Below are positions 5,568 to 12,177 of a stretch of DNA of 12,980 bases, piece by piece; position 1 is the stretch's first letter; each line of letters opens with the position of its first letter. Origin of the DNA: Baffinella frigidus. Taxonomy: Eukaryota; Cryptophyceae; Cryptomonadales; Baffinellaceae. The stretch spans positions 145,125 through 158,104 of the forward strand of contig MU646536.1 of the NCBI GenBank assembly GCA_026770585.1, in the 5' to 3' direction. The position numbers and the translations under genes were made by a program. The notes beneath the pieces were generated by a model that was not told the origin of the DNA, did not search any database, and worked only from the letters and a program-made list of their open reading frames with translations.

Positions 5568-5719
5568 CTTATCTCAGAAAACGAGTTCTAAAACTCGTTT
5601 TCTGAAGTCAATTCCCTTACAATTTTGTCAACTTATGCGGAGAGTAAAGAATAAGTTGACGAATTTGTAGGGGAATTGACTTAAGAAAACGAGTTTTAGA
5701 ACTCGTTTTCTGAGATAAG
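5568..5719. mobile_element. Compound palindromic element E
   Basis: A 152-bp inverted repeat with arms of roughly 70 bp. Each arm contains its own near-perfect hairpin (AGAAAACGAGTTCTAAAACT and onward to CGTTTTCT; likewise near 5683-5713), followed by GTCAATTCCCYTACAA and GTCAACTTAT. Flanking GACC on both sides is a possible target duplication. No coding capacity. It lies in the tail of repeat F copy 1. Confidence 0.85.
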
Positions 5720-6055
5720 ACCGGGACAGACCACGCCAGATTGTTCGAGGGGGGTCGGCCCTTTCCGAGCGTTCTATTTGCCGACGAACTATCCCGAAAG
5801 TAAACAGTTTCAACTTATTCCTTGCAGGGGAATCGATTTTTGGCGAGCTCTTCCAAGACTCTGGCGTGGGCCACTCGAGTAGGCAAGAGTGGCCTGTTTA
5901 CATGTGGGGTTGTAAACATTTGTACCAGGATAGAGTGGTCCAACCTCGCGCCTGGCCTAACTTCGCCTAGAAGGGCTCCAAAGGCAATGAAAGTTACTAC
6001 ACAAATGTTACAACTCACTTTTGAATAGGCCCCTCTGGCATTCTGGTGTAGGTGA

Positions 6056-6105
6056 GGAGTTGGCAGATAGTAAAGTGGTCGGAGTTGGCAGATAGTAAAG
6101 TGGTC
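6056..6105. repeat. 25-bp perfect tandem duplication
   Basis: Two identical units starting GGAGTTGGCAGATAGTAAAG and ending TGGTC, directly next to the hairpin at 6106-6132. Confidence 0.95.
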
Positions 6106-6132
6106 CGACCACTTTACCCAGTAAAGTGGTCG
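6106..6132. repeat. Perfect hairpin, 12-bp stem and 3-nt loop
   Basis: CGACCACTTTAC, CCA, GTAAAGTGGTCG. The left stem can alternatively pair with GTAAAGTGGTC at 6095-6105, giving two exclusive cruciforms. There is no following T run, so there is no terminator evidence. Confidence 0.9.
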
Positions 6133-6400
6133 CAGGAGGACCACCAATGGATTTCGTGGATGCCCCATAAGTGTATAATCCACTGTTACTTCTTAAGTTA
6201 ACAGAGGTTCCACTTTTGCTTTGAGACGTCCCGCTCTCGACTTTTGTCTCGGTGCGCAGCGCTCTTCGAGAAGCAAGAGGAATTCATTAGACTCTACGGT
6301 AGGCAATCCGTTCTACTGCAAAGCCCGAGGGGACGGACCTGCGAAGAGCCAGCTCTGCTCGCCAGCGTGCTCGACTCCGCGCATCCTGCTGGATTGCTTC
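6133..6400. other. Unassigned sequence
   Basis: No gene recognised. A 70-codon frame (6221-6433) has no family resemblance. GACTCTACGGTAGGCAATCC near 6290 resembles TTACTCTACGGTAGGCAAGG near 5350, so the CTACGGTAGG core occurs outside recognisable elements. Confidence 0.4.
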
Positions 6401-6515
6401 ATGGTCAAACGACTTGATGGTCAAACGACTTGATGGTCAAATTTATTAGCTGCCTTGATTGATTGTCAAATTTATTGGATGCCCACAAAGTCGCTTGATT
6501 GCCAAATTTATTAGG
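6401..6515. repeat. 16-bp tandem repeat with AT-rich extension
   Basis: ATGGTCAAACGACTTG at 6401-6416 and 6417-6432, then diverged units sharing TTGATTGTCAAATTTATT-like sequence to about 6515. Confidence 0.85.
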
Positions 6516-6753
6516 TACCCATAAAACCGCGAAATCCTGGGTTACGGAGAAGAATCCAGCCTTGATAGTCGAACGGGGCTTCATTTTTGCGGATAACGGG
6601 GGCTTTGCGAGGTTTTACAAATGCACTCAGGAAGCAATGACGAAAAAAAGCGGGGGAGAAGGGACTAGTATTGAACTTATGACGTTGGAACATCCACTTA
6701 AGGCGTCCGGAGAGGGCTGGAACGAAGTGTCTCTATGCATGATGGGGAAATAA
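6499..6753 (+). CDS. Weak open frame, unrecognised
   Basis: An 84-codon open frame outside the obvious repeats. It is open only from a TTG; the first in-frame ATG is near 6637, leaving 38 codons (MTKKSGGEGTSIELMTLEHP...). Composition looks ordinary for a soluble protein and one section reads GFIFADNGGFARFYKC, but I recognise no family. No splice site is convincing. It could be part of an exon or chance. Confidence 0.15.
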   Translation: MPNLLGTHKTAKSWVTEKNPALIVERGFIFADNGGFARFYKCTQEAMTKKSGGEGTSIELMTLEHPLKASGEGWNEVSLCMMGK

Positions 6754-6952
6754 GAGGTTGAAGAGGGACGCCCGCCTGCCCAATTTTTATACCCCTTGGT
6801 CCTGCCGTCCCCGAATGTCCCAAATTTACCACACGATAGAACATTCCAGAAGCCTCAAGATCCATTTTGAGAATCACGTTTAGGGGGTCGGTACCCACAC
6901 GAGGCTACCCTTGTGAAACGATTCCTAAGTCAATTATTGGATTATTGCCCAG
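6754..6952. other. Spacer with family H end relic
   Basis: Nothing recognised except CCACACGAGGCTACCC at 6895-6910, matching the end of family H. Confidence 0.4.
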
Positions 6953-6964
6953 GAAACACGCCAA

Positions 6965-7055
6965 AAGTCAGGGGCTGGGGTTCAGGGGTAGTCAGGGGTT
7001 GGGGTTCAGGGGTTGTAAGGTTTGAGGTTCAGGGGTTGAGAAGTTGAGGGGTAGT
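6965..7055. repeat. Degenerate G-rich repeat
   Basis: Repeated GGGGTTCAGGGGTTG and AGGGGTAGTCAGGGG units, a distant relative of the TTTAGGG tracts. Confidence 0.75.
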
Positions 7056-7205
7056 GCCTGCCCGCATACGGGATTTGCCCGATTGAACTCCGGGGGGGTG
7101 CAGCCTTGATACCACATGACGCTCCCACGGGAATCCACCTGCAAAGGGGTTCAGGCTTGAGGGCTTGTGGTTCACGGTTTTGGAGAGCATCGCTGATTTC
7201 ATCCC
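7056..7205. other. Unassigned spacer
   Basis: No gene or repeat family recognised. Confidence 0.35.
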
Positions 7206-7207
7206 GG

Positions 7208-7345
7208 CGAGTATTTCTGAGAAATACGATTTCGGGGATCTCCGATTCGATTTGCAACGAAAATTACTACACGGACGTGACTGAAAATGTCCGGTGTGTA
7301 GTAATTTTCGTTGCCAGGATCGTATTTCTCAGAAATACTACCCAG
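7208..7345. mobile_element. Nested palindrome element N1
   Basis: The outer arms GTATTTCTGAGAAATACGAT and ATCGTATTTCTCAGAAATAC are each near-palindromic by themselves and also mutually inverted. The inner arms CAACGAAAATTACTACAC (7256-7273) and GTGTAGTAATTTTCGTTG flank a short loop. A related inverted repeat occurs at 8353-8460. No coding capacity; MITE-like foldback inferred. Confidence 0.8.
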
Positions 7346-7416
7346 GATGAGATTATCACTGCTCTGCGTGCGAAGAAATGCTGCTGGTGTCGACCCACAT
7401 GCAAAGTGTCAACTTC

Positions 7417-7578
7417 ATAGGCTAACGGCCTGAAAATGGGGTAGTTGGGCATACGGCATTGCCTAGGACCTCCTACCGTAGGCCGAGGGATCCTAGGACC
7501 AAAAAGTCTCGGCCTACGGTAGGAGGTCCTAGGCAATGCCGTAGGCCTAACTACCCCGTTTTCAGGCCGTTACCCTAT
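7417..7578 (+). mobile_element. MITE family D, copy D1
   Basis: A 162-bp element folding into a hairpin of two 71-bp arms with four mismatches and a loop of about 20 nt. The ends read ATAGGSTAACGGCCTGAAAA. The arms contain GCATTGCCTAGGACC and TCCTACCGTAGGCC. The second copy (10756-10917) is exactly the same length. A clear target duplication is not seen. A transcript would form a long near-perfect duplex. Confidence 0.92.
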
Positions 7579-7655
7579 TAAACTGCAAGGGATCTGCCCG
7601 CTAGCGCTGCGCGGGAGTACGGCGTTGCTCGAGTGTCTCCTAGTCCGTGTGGCAA
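7579..7655. other. Unassigned spacer
   Basis: No feature recognised. Confidence 0.4.
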
Positions 7656-7660
7656 TGCCG

Positions 7661-7880
7661 GTGCACAGTCGCTATCGCTCCCAGTAGATCCGGTTTCATA
7701 GGATTGAATAGGAGAAACTATTCAGGGCGTGGTAATTGAATTAGGCCTCCTAATTAAATAGACCCCCCCACACGACAGCCCGGTGGATGGGGAAGCATAC
7801 GCGTCCTATGGTGTACGTGAGAGAGATGGGGACACATGCGCGTCCTTTGGGGAAATATTCTCGTACTATGGTGTACGAGA
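7661..7880. repeat. Segmental repeat P, copy 1
   Basis: Contains GCACAGTCGCTATCGCTCCC, CATAGGATTGAATAGGAG, AATTAGGCCTCCTAATTAA and GTGGATGGGGAAGCATACGC. The same blocks in the same order recur at 8001-8215, and a truncated third copy lies at 8195-8285. Within copy 1 CGTCCTATGGTGTACG-type units are duplicated. Confidence 0.85.
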
Positions 7881-8000
7881 GAGAGAGAAAGCGAGAGAGA
7901 GCGCGCGCGAGAGAGAGAGAGAGAGTGAGAGAGTGAGAGTGAGAGTGAGAGTGAGAGAGAGAGAGAGCGCGAGCGAGAGAGAGAAAGAGAAAGAGAGAGA
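7881..8000. repeat. GA-rich microsatellite
   Basis: (GA)n with GCGC and GTGA interruptions, on the plus strand. It keeps frames open on both strands (Arg/Glu and Ser/Leu runs); those frames are artefacts. Confidence 0.95.
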
Positions 8001-8170
8001 AATGGGGATACACACGCGTCGGTATCGAGGGGCGAATAGAGGGCCGCCAGCTCGCGTCGCACAATCGCCATCGCTCCCGCTAGATCCGATTTCATAGGAT
8101 TGAATAGGAGAAATCGGTTAGGGCTTACCAATTTAATTAGGCCTCCTAATTAAGAGGCCTAATTAAATTG
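8001..8170. repeat. Segmental repeat P, copy 2
   Basis: Second copy of repeat P. At its 3' end the AATTAGGCCTCCTAATT block is extended into a 40-bp near-perfect palindrome (8130-8169). Confidence 0.85.
8130..8169. repeat. 40-bp near-perfect palindrome
   Basis: AATTTAATTAGGCCTCCTAA followed by TTAAGAGGCCTAATTAAATT differs from its reverse complement by one mispaired position on each side of the centre. AT-rich with two AGGCCT cores. Confidence 0.9.
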
Positions 8171-8194
8171 AATTACCTCCCCAACAGGCACGCG

Positions 8195-8285
8195 TGGATG
8201 GGGAAGCATACGCATCGGTATCGAGAGGCGCATAGAGGGCCACCAGCGCCCTGTGCACAATCGCCATCGCTCCTTCCAAGTCCGG
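8195..8285. repeat. Segmental repeat P, copy 3, truncated
   Basis: GTGGATGGGGAAGCATACGC through GCACAATCGCCATCGCTCC, then diverges. Junction with copy 2 suggests tandem duplication. Confidence 0.8.
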
Positions 8286-8298
8286 TTCTGTTCGGAAG

Positions 8299-8515
8299 TC
8301 ACCCTCCAACCCACCATCCTGTTTTAGAGCTTAGATTCAGCTGCGGAGAATGTTGAAAATATTACTTTCGGGCAACGAAAATACGACACAATTGGGTTTA
8401 ACTAGTAACAGTAAAGCATTCGTGCAGTAATTTTTGTTGCCAGAAAATAATATTTTTATTCATTTCCGGGGTTGAAACCTGTCCTGAAGTCACTTTCCAA
8501 CCCAGGATCCTGCTT
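8299..8515. mobile_element. Inverted repeat element N2 with flanking direct repeats
   Basis: AATATTACTTTCGGGCAACG (about 8357) faces its diverged complement near 8425-8460. Arms share the CAACGAAAATTAC sequence of N1. About 40-bp direct repeats containing GAAGTCAC and TCCAACCCA flank it (near 8306 and 8481). Confidence 0.65.
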
Positions 8516-8519
8516 CGGG

Positions 8520-8725
8520 TCGGGTTTAGGGTGTAGGGCTTAGGGTGTTGGGCTTGGGGTTTGGGGTTTGGGGTTTGGGGTTTGGGGTTTGGGGTTTGGG
8601 GTTTGGGGTGTGGGGTTTGGGGGTTGGGGTTTGGGTTTGAGGGTTGAGGGTTGAGGGCTTACGGTTTGGGGTTTAGGGTTTAGTGTTTAGGGTTTAGGGT
8701 TTGGGGTTTGGGGTTTAGGACTTAA
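8520..8725. repeat. Telomere-like G-rich tract
   Basis: Blocks of TTTAGGG, TTTGGGG and TTGAGGG on the plus strand, grouped by variant. Interstitial and degenerate. Confidence 0.95.
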
Positions 8726-8744
8726 ATCCTAAACCATGGTTTGT

Positions 8745-9060
8745 TCGGACCTGAGGCTCCTACCACACGACGCTACCCAGGCGAACAGAATAAAACGGAC
8801 TTTTAAAGTTTTGTGGGCGAATGATCACGTTTCCGCCTGCTAAGCGGTCGGACCTGTGTAAAGTCGCTGCTTTTCATCTGAAAATTACTACACACGTTTA
8901 CAATCGAAATTTATTCTGTTCGCATAGGTAGCCTCGTGTGGTAGGCCGCGCTGCTGAACAGAAGCCCGCCAGGTTCGCCGTCCAACATCCGACCGCCTGT
9001 TATACCATCACAATCCACTACACAAATTCTTTACTAGTACCAGTATGACCCAATCGTGTA
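8745..9060. repeat. Dispersed repeat I, copy 1, carrying element H
   Basis: Flanks of H read GACCTGAGGCTCC and GGCCGCGCTGCTGAACAGAA, then TTCGCCGTCCAACATCCGACC and CCACTACACAAATTCTTTACT. The same order occurs at 9114-9350 (copy 2), and shorter versions at 9460-9545 and 9690-9770. Confidence 0.85.
8762..8942. mobile_element. MITE family H with probable TA target duplication
   Basis: Inverted ends CCACACGACGCTACCCAGGC and GCATAGGTAGCCTCGTGTGG flanked by TA on both sides; arms extend about 33 bp to CGAACAGAATAAA. The paralogous site at 9121-9135 reads CTCCTGGGCCGCGC, where CTCCTAGGCCGCGC would be expected for an unfilled TA site, so one base has changed. Solo ends of this family lie at 2535-2559 and 6895-6910. 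Confidence 0.85.
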
Positions 9061-9113
9061 GTAAGTTTCTGAGACTGATCTAAACCAAGGAAGGGTTTCG
9101 ATGCATAGGGTCG

Positions 9114-9350
9114 ACCTCAGGCTCCTGGGCCGCGCTGCCAAACAGAAACCCGTCAATAAACAGGATAAAGCAGACCATCGCATTATGATTAATGCTTTAG
9201 GAGAAGGGGCAATATATGTATCAGATTATAACGGGGTAATTACTAATGGGGATTATGTTTGTAGTTCTCCAATTCCTGGTATTATTATGCTTCGCCGTCC
9301 AACGCCCGACCGCCTTTTACACCATCACAAACCACTACACAAATTCTTTA
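9114..9350. repeat. Dispersed repeat I, copy 2, carrying a 133-bp insert
   Basis: It matches copy 1 on both sides of 9156-9288 and lacks element H. Repeat sequence resumes at GCTTCGCCGTCC (9289), matching GCTTCGCCGTCC in copy 3. Confidence 0.85.
9156..9288 (+). pseudogene. Peptidase S74-associated protein fragment (virus/phage-like), inserted
   Basis: The 133-bp insert is AT-rich beside its GC-rich host repeat. It lies within an ATG-initiated frame (9101-9442) that is only chance reading through repeat on both sides. The insert itself encodes a stretch containing INALGEGAIYVSDYNG and NGDYVCSSPIPG. This Gly/Asn-rich LGEG...NGDY motif is one I associate with proteins bearing peptidase S74 (intramolecular chaperone) domains, typical of tail-fibre or surface proteins of phages and of large DNA viruses of algae. 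The catalytic S74 part is absent, so it is a relic. It ends before the position where the family usually continues, and the next residues come from repeat I. Recognition is by motif memory, without a search. Confidence 0.55.
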
Positions 9351-9459
9351 CTATTTATCGCTTTCATTCGTGTCCGTTGTTGAAATGGTCCCGCCGAAGC
9401 CAGACGGTCGGTCGTGACTGCCTTGCGTGTTCCTTTTCCTAAAACCGCAACGCGTGTGG
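9351..9459. other. Unassigned spacer
   Basis: Tail of the frame described above; no recognised gene or repeat. Confidence 0.35.
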
Positions 9460-9545
9460 TGAACCTCGGGATCCTGGGCAGCTCCGCCTTTCTTCAGAGA
9501 AATCCGCCAGCTTCGCCGTCCAACGTCTGACCGTTGAGAAACGGC
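9460..9545. repeat. Dispersed repeat I, copy 3
   Basis: GAACCTCGGGATCCTGGGCAG, then GCTTCGCCGTCCAACGTCTG and GAGAAACGGCACGACC. Without insert. Confidence 0.8.
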
Positions 9546-9551
9546 ACGACC

Positions 9552-9665
9552 GACTATCCTCAAGTTGACATTCCGGGCATGCAGTTCAAATCCGTCAACT
9601 TTGGACCGGGAAAAGGCCTGGGCGCACTACATTGGTGAGCCCAAAAAGACTGAGACGGAGGTAGA
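9552..9665. repeat. Dispersed repeat F, copy 2
   Basis: GACTATCCTCAAGTTGACAT through GTTCAAATCCGTCAACTTTG, GGGAAAAGGCCTGG and GTGAGCCCAAAAAGACTGAG. Links repeat F to the tail of the 234-bp repeat units. Confidence 0.75.
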
Positions 9666-9689
9666 GTTTTGTCAAGCATAGGGTGGACC

Positions 9690-9772
9690 TGAGGCTCTTG
9701 CGCAGCGCCACCGAAGAGGAACCCGCCCGGTTCGCCGTCCAACGTCCGACCGTTCAGAAACGGCACGATGTA
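9690..9772. repeat. Dispersed repeat I, copy 4
   Basis: GGACCTGAGGCTCTTGCGCAG, then TTCGCCGTCCAACGTCCGACC and CAGAAACGGCACGA. Copies 3 and 4 flank repeat F copy 2, so I and F form a composite unit. Confidence 0.8.
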
Positions 9773-9795
9773 TCGTCCTGCGTGCGGGGGAGAAA

Positions 9796-9850
9796 GTCAA
9801 CTGCCGTGGAAAGTTGACGTTGGTCATTGGAGGCGTGTGAATGCCTCCAA
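9796..9850. repeat. Two adjacent small hairpins
   Basis: AGTCAACT with AAGTTGAC (9796-9819), then TTGGAGGC with GCCTCCAA (9827-9850). Confidence 0.7.
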
Positions 9851-9982
9851 CAGTGTTTCAGAGGGGATCACGCGGCCATAGTCAAACACCAAAGATCTGT
9901 TTCCGAGGTAACCACGTGAGGCCAGAAAAGTTATTATTTGTACATGTGGCGTAGTGTCACGACCTAGTTTTGCACTGATATT
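9851..9982. other. Unassigned spacer
   Basis: No gene recognised. Confidence 0.35.
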
Positions 9983-10021
9983 GGTCACGTTACACACGGT
10001 TTAAGCGTGAGTAACGTGACC
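9983..10021. repeat. Perfect hairpin GGTCACGTTAC
   Basis: GGTCACGTTAC and GTAACGTGACC pair across a 17-nt loop. GTCACGTTAC recurs near 12797. Could be the ends of a small element or a protein-binding palindrome. Confidence 0.8.
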
Positions 10022-10096
10022 TCCCCGCTGAAACTACGACTTCTAGAAAGAACCTGATTTTAGAAATAGTCCTTCTTCCAGCCTCGAATGAAAGAC

Positions 10097-10226
10097 GGAG
10101 CCTGAAATGATTGGTATATGGTCTCCTCATTTTGGAGACCGGAAGTTGATTCCCCCGGTGTGTGGTACAAATCCGTTAACTTTTGAAATAAAGTTGATAA
10201 TTCGGGGGGGACCTGAAATGATTGGA
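10097..10226. repeat. Small duplications with repeat F copy 3
   Basis: CCTGAAATGATTGG occurs at about 10101 and 10212. Between them lie the hairpin GGTCTCC/GGAGACC (10120-10140) and a diverged repeat F segment (GTTGATTCCCCCGGTGTGTG, then GTACAAATCCGTTAACTTT). Confidence 0.65.
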
Positions 10227-10362
10227 GCGCCGAGCAGCCCCGCGTCGGAAATTGCCGAAGCGTTGCGTTCGTAGCGGATGTTCTGGGCGCGCTTGTACTG
10301 AAGAGGCAACGCTTCGGATAGCTCCGAGATCTGCTGAAGTCATCATGTTCATCACGGGCATA
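10227..10362. other. Unassigned spacer
   Basis: Reverse-strand frames of 60-135 codons cross here in different registers; none resembles a known family. Confidence 0.35.
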
Positions 10363-10404
10363 AGGAGTGTTGTGTACACATGAAGGAGTGGTGTGTACAC
10401 ATGA
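10363..10404. repeat. 21-bp tandem duplication
   Basis: AGGAGTGKTGTGTACACATG followed by A, twice; a third degenerate unit follows. The unit contains the palindrome TGTGTACACA. Confidence 0.9.
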
Positions 10405-10554
10405 AGGTGTGTCGGGCACACTTGCTGACACGGTTACCGCCCGCGATGAAAATGCGCCTGTGTACACCGCCTATTCATCGCTTCCGAGGCGGGCTCGTCT
10501 TCAGGCTCATCTACTTTTGGATCACTCATCTCCAGGCTTGAGAGTAATAAAGAG
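10405..10554. other. Unassigned spacer
   Basis: No recognised feature. The forward frame 10367-10732 runs through it and the GAA tract and is regarded as chance. Confidence 0.35.
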
Positions 10555-10611
10555 GGAAAAGAAGAAGAAGAAGAAGAAGAAGAAGAAGAAGAAGAAGAAG
10601 AAGAAGAAGAT
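10555..10611. repeat. GAA triplet microsatellite
   Basis: About sixteen uninterrupted GAA triplets. A pure purine tract of this type can form triplex DNA. Confidence 0.97.
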
Positions 10612-10755
10612 TCAACCAGAAGAGTCAGGTTATGAGACTCCCCCGTTCCACGCGACGATAGGCTGCAACTCAAATCGATGCGTCTTTCTATTATTCCTGG
10701 GATACAGCGAACGGAATCCGTCCGCAGATTAGTACAAATAAGTTAGTCCACTTTC
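10612..10755. other. Unassigned spacer
   Basis: No recognised feature. Confidence 0.35.
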
Positions 10756-10917
10756 ATAGGCTAACGTCCTGAAAATGGGATAGTTAGGCATACGGCATTG
10801 CCTAGGACCTCCTACCGTAGGCCCAGGGATCCTAGGACCAAAAAGTCTCGGCCTACGGTAGGAGGTCCTAGGCAATGCCGTAGACCTAACTGCCCCATTT
10901 TCAGGCCGTTACCCTAT
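10756..10917 (+). mobile_element. MITE family D, copy D2
   Basis: A 162-bp copy colinear with D1, with 71-bp arms carrying about seven mismatches. Both copies share the same left-right asymmetry at the sixth base (ATAGGC left, complement of ATAGGG right), so that mismatch predates their spread. D1 and D2 differ mostly in the outer arms; the CCTAGG core region is conserved. Confidence 0.92.
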
Positions 10918-11112
10918 TGACGCGTGTGTGTAGCGAGGAAGGGGTTTAGGGTGCGCTAGACCTGACACACAGTTGGAGCCATTCACGTGTCTCCAAAAAG
11001 TCAATGTTGACTTTTCACGGTAGAGGGGGGGACGTGACCTTGCCGGACCCTGCGCCTGCTGCGACCACCACCACGTCTGCCCCGAACCTGTGTGCGACAC
11101 ATGACCCTCAGA
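10918..11112. other. Unassigned spacer
   Basis: No gene recognised. Includes a short hairpin near AAAAGTCAATGTTGACTTTTC (about 10994-11016): AAAAGTCAA with TTGACTTTT. Confidence 0.5.
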
Positions 11113-11238
11113 AAGAGAGAGAGAGAGCGCGCGAGAGAGAGAGAGAGCGCGCGCAAGAGAGAGATAGATAGATAGATAGAGAGAGAGCGCGCGCGCGCGC
11201 GCGAGCGAGCGAGCGAGCGAGCGAGAGAGAGAGAGAGA

Positions 11239-11273
<35 letters not shown>

Positions 11274-11275
11274 CG
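11113..11275. repeat. Compound GA/GC/GATA/GT microsatellite
   Basis: (GA)n, (GC)n, (GATA)4, (GAGC)n, (GT)n and again (GA)n in succession. Reverse-strand Ser/Leu/Arg frames over it are artefacts. Confidence 0.97.
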
Positions 11276-11410
11276 CCACACGGCCCTCACTATCATTTCT
11301 TCGTCTCAGAGAAAAGCAGCACCTTCCAATACCGGTGCCAACCTAATTTCGGTATTCCGTAGGGTGGCGGAGGAGCATTCCGGGCAGAATCCAACTGCAA
11401 GGGTCAAATT
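11276..11410. other. Unassigned spacer
   Basis: No recognised feature; it may contain the diverged head of the 234-bp repeat (TTCGGTATTCCGTAG). Confidence 0.35.
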
Positions 11411-12160
11411 ACCATGAACCAACCCTGCTTGGATTTTTGGGTTTTACCGAGATCAGCGGGTGGCTCACCCCTCCCAAGCCTTCCGAAGACTTTTGACCGA
11501 GTCGGGAAAGAGCCTAGTCTCATCAAATTGGCGAGATCGAACAGACTGAGGCGGAGGTTGACTGCACGATGGTGCCTAGCTCTGCCTCAGTGCACTCCGA
11601 GCCACAAGATTTCAGCTAAGTCAACTCCCCCTGACAGCCAGCGCCTTAAGTCAAATGCCTGGCATGGTGGCAGGGTCCATCTAAACGAAATCCAGGGAAA
11701 GTTGGCTTGGGTGAGCTGGTTGACTTAGCTAAAGTCTTGTGACTCGGAGTGCAGTAAGCTGACATCAGCTCATGTGCTGCACCATGGTTTTCGGCCATTC
11801 GGTAGAGTCAATAGCGAGGGTGGGACCACAATGAACCAACCCAGCTTGCGGTTCTTTGTTGTGCTGAGAGGAGTGGGCGGCTTACCCCTCCCACGCCTCC
11901 CAAAGACTCTTGACCGAGTCGGGGGAAAGAGCCTGGTCTCATCAACTTGGTGAGACCAAATAGACTGAGGCAGAGCTAGACGGTGCTGATGTGCTGCACA
12001 TCATCTGATGTGCTGCACCATGGTTTTCGGCCATTCGGTAGAGCGAATGGCGAGGGTGTAACCACAATCACCCAACCCTGCTTGCGATTTTTTGTTTGGC
12101 TGAGAGAGGTGGGCGGCGTACCCCTCCCACGCCTCCCGAAGACTCCTGACCGGTCTACAC
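11411..12160. repeat. 234-bp tandem repeat J, three units
   Basis: Units begin at AYCATGAACCAACC-like sequence near 11411, 11828 and 12062. Each runs through ACCCCTCCCACGCCTCC, GACCGAGTCGGG, GAAAGAGCCTGGTCTCATCA, AGACTGAGGC, and GCTGCACCATGGTTTTCGGC. Units 2 and 3 are 234 bp apart; unit 1 is about 180 bp longer because element K is inserted. Unit 3 is truncated after GACTCCTGACCGG. Confidence 0.9.
11591..11753. mobile_element. MITE-like element K inside repeat J unit 1
   Basis: A 163-bp inverted repeat with arms of about 35 bp: TGCACTCCGAGCCACAAGAT, then TTCAGCTAAGTCAAC, mirrored at the right end with three or so mismatches. TGCA at both edges could be a target duplication. Its absence from units 2 and 3 shows it is a later insertion. 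No CCTAGG core. Confidence 0.85.
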
Positions 12161-12177
12161 ACCCACTCAACCTGGTT

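Larger units (their letters stand above)
5239..6048. mobile_element. Foldback element with long interrupted inverted arms
   Basis: Positions 5239-5299 match the reverse complement of 5983-6048 (GAGGGGCCTATT, GTGAGTTGTAAC, TTTGTGTAGTAACTTTC), and 5386-5442 match that of 5893-5950 (CTATCCTGGTAC, CAACCCCACRTGTAAAYAGG). Each arm has a non-matching insert between the two blocks. The enclosed segment carries a repeat F copy and element E. No transposase-like frame is present. This is either a foldback transposon or an inverted duplication; target duplications are not evident. Confidence 0.75.

Noticed and set aside
6106-6132. Intrinsic terminator
   Set aside because: A perfect hairpin but no T run, and the window is eukaryotic in character.
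7750-8131. Arg/Glu and Ser/Leu frames of more than 100 codons
   Set aside because: Caused by the GA microsatellite on opposite strands.
9576-9600. Possible tRNA T-arm (GTTCAAATCC)
   Set aside because: No acceptor stem, D-arm or anticodon arm can be laid out around it, and the motif belongs to repeat F.
10367-10732. 121-codon frame with a poly-Lys run
   Set aside because: The Lys run is the GAA tract read in one frame; flanks lack family resemblance.
11001-11296. Reverse-strand frames rich in Ser, Leu and Arg
   Set aside because: Translation of the compound GA/GC/GATA microsatellite.
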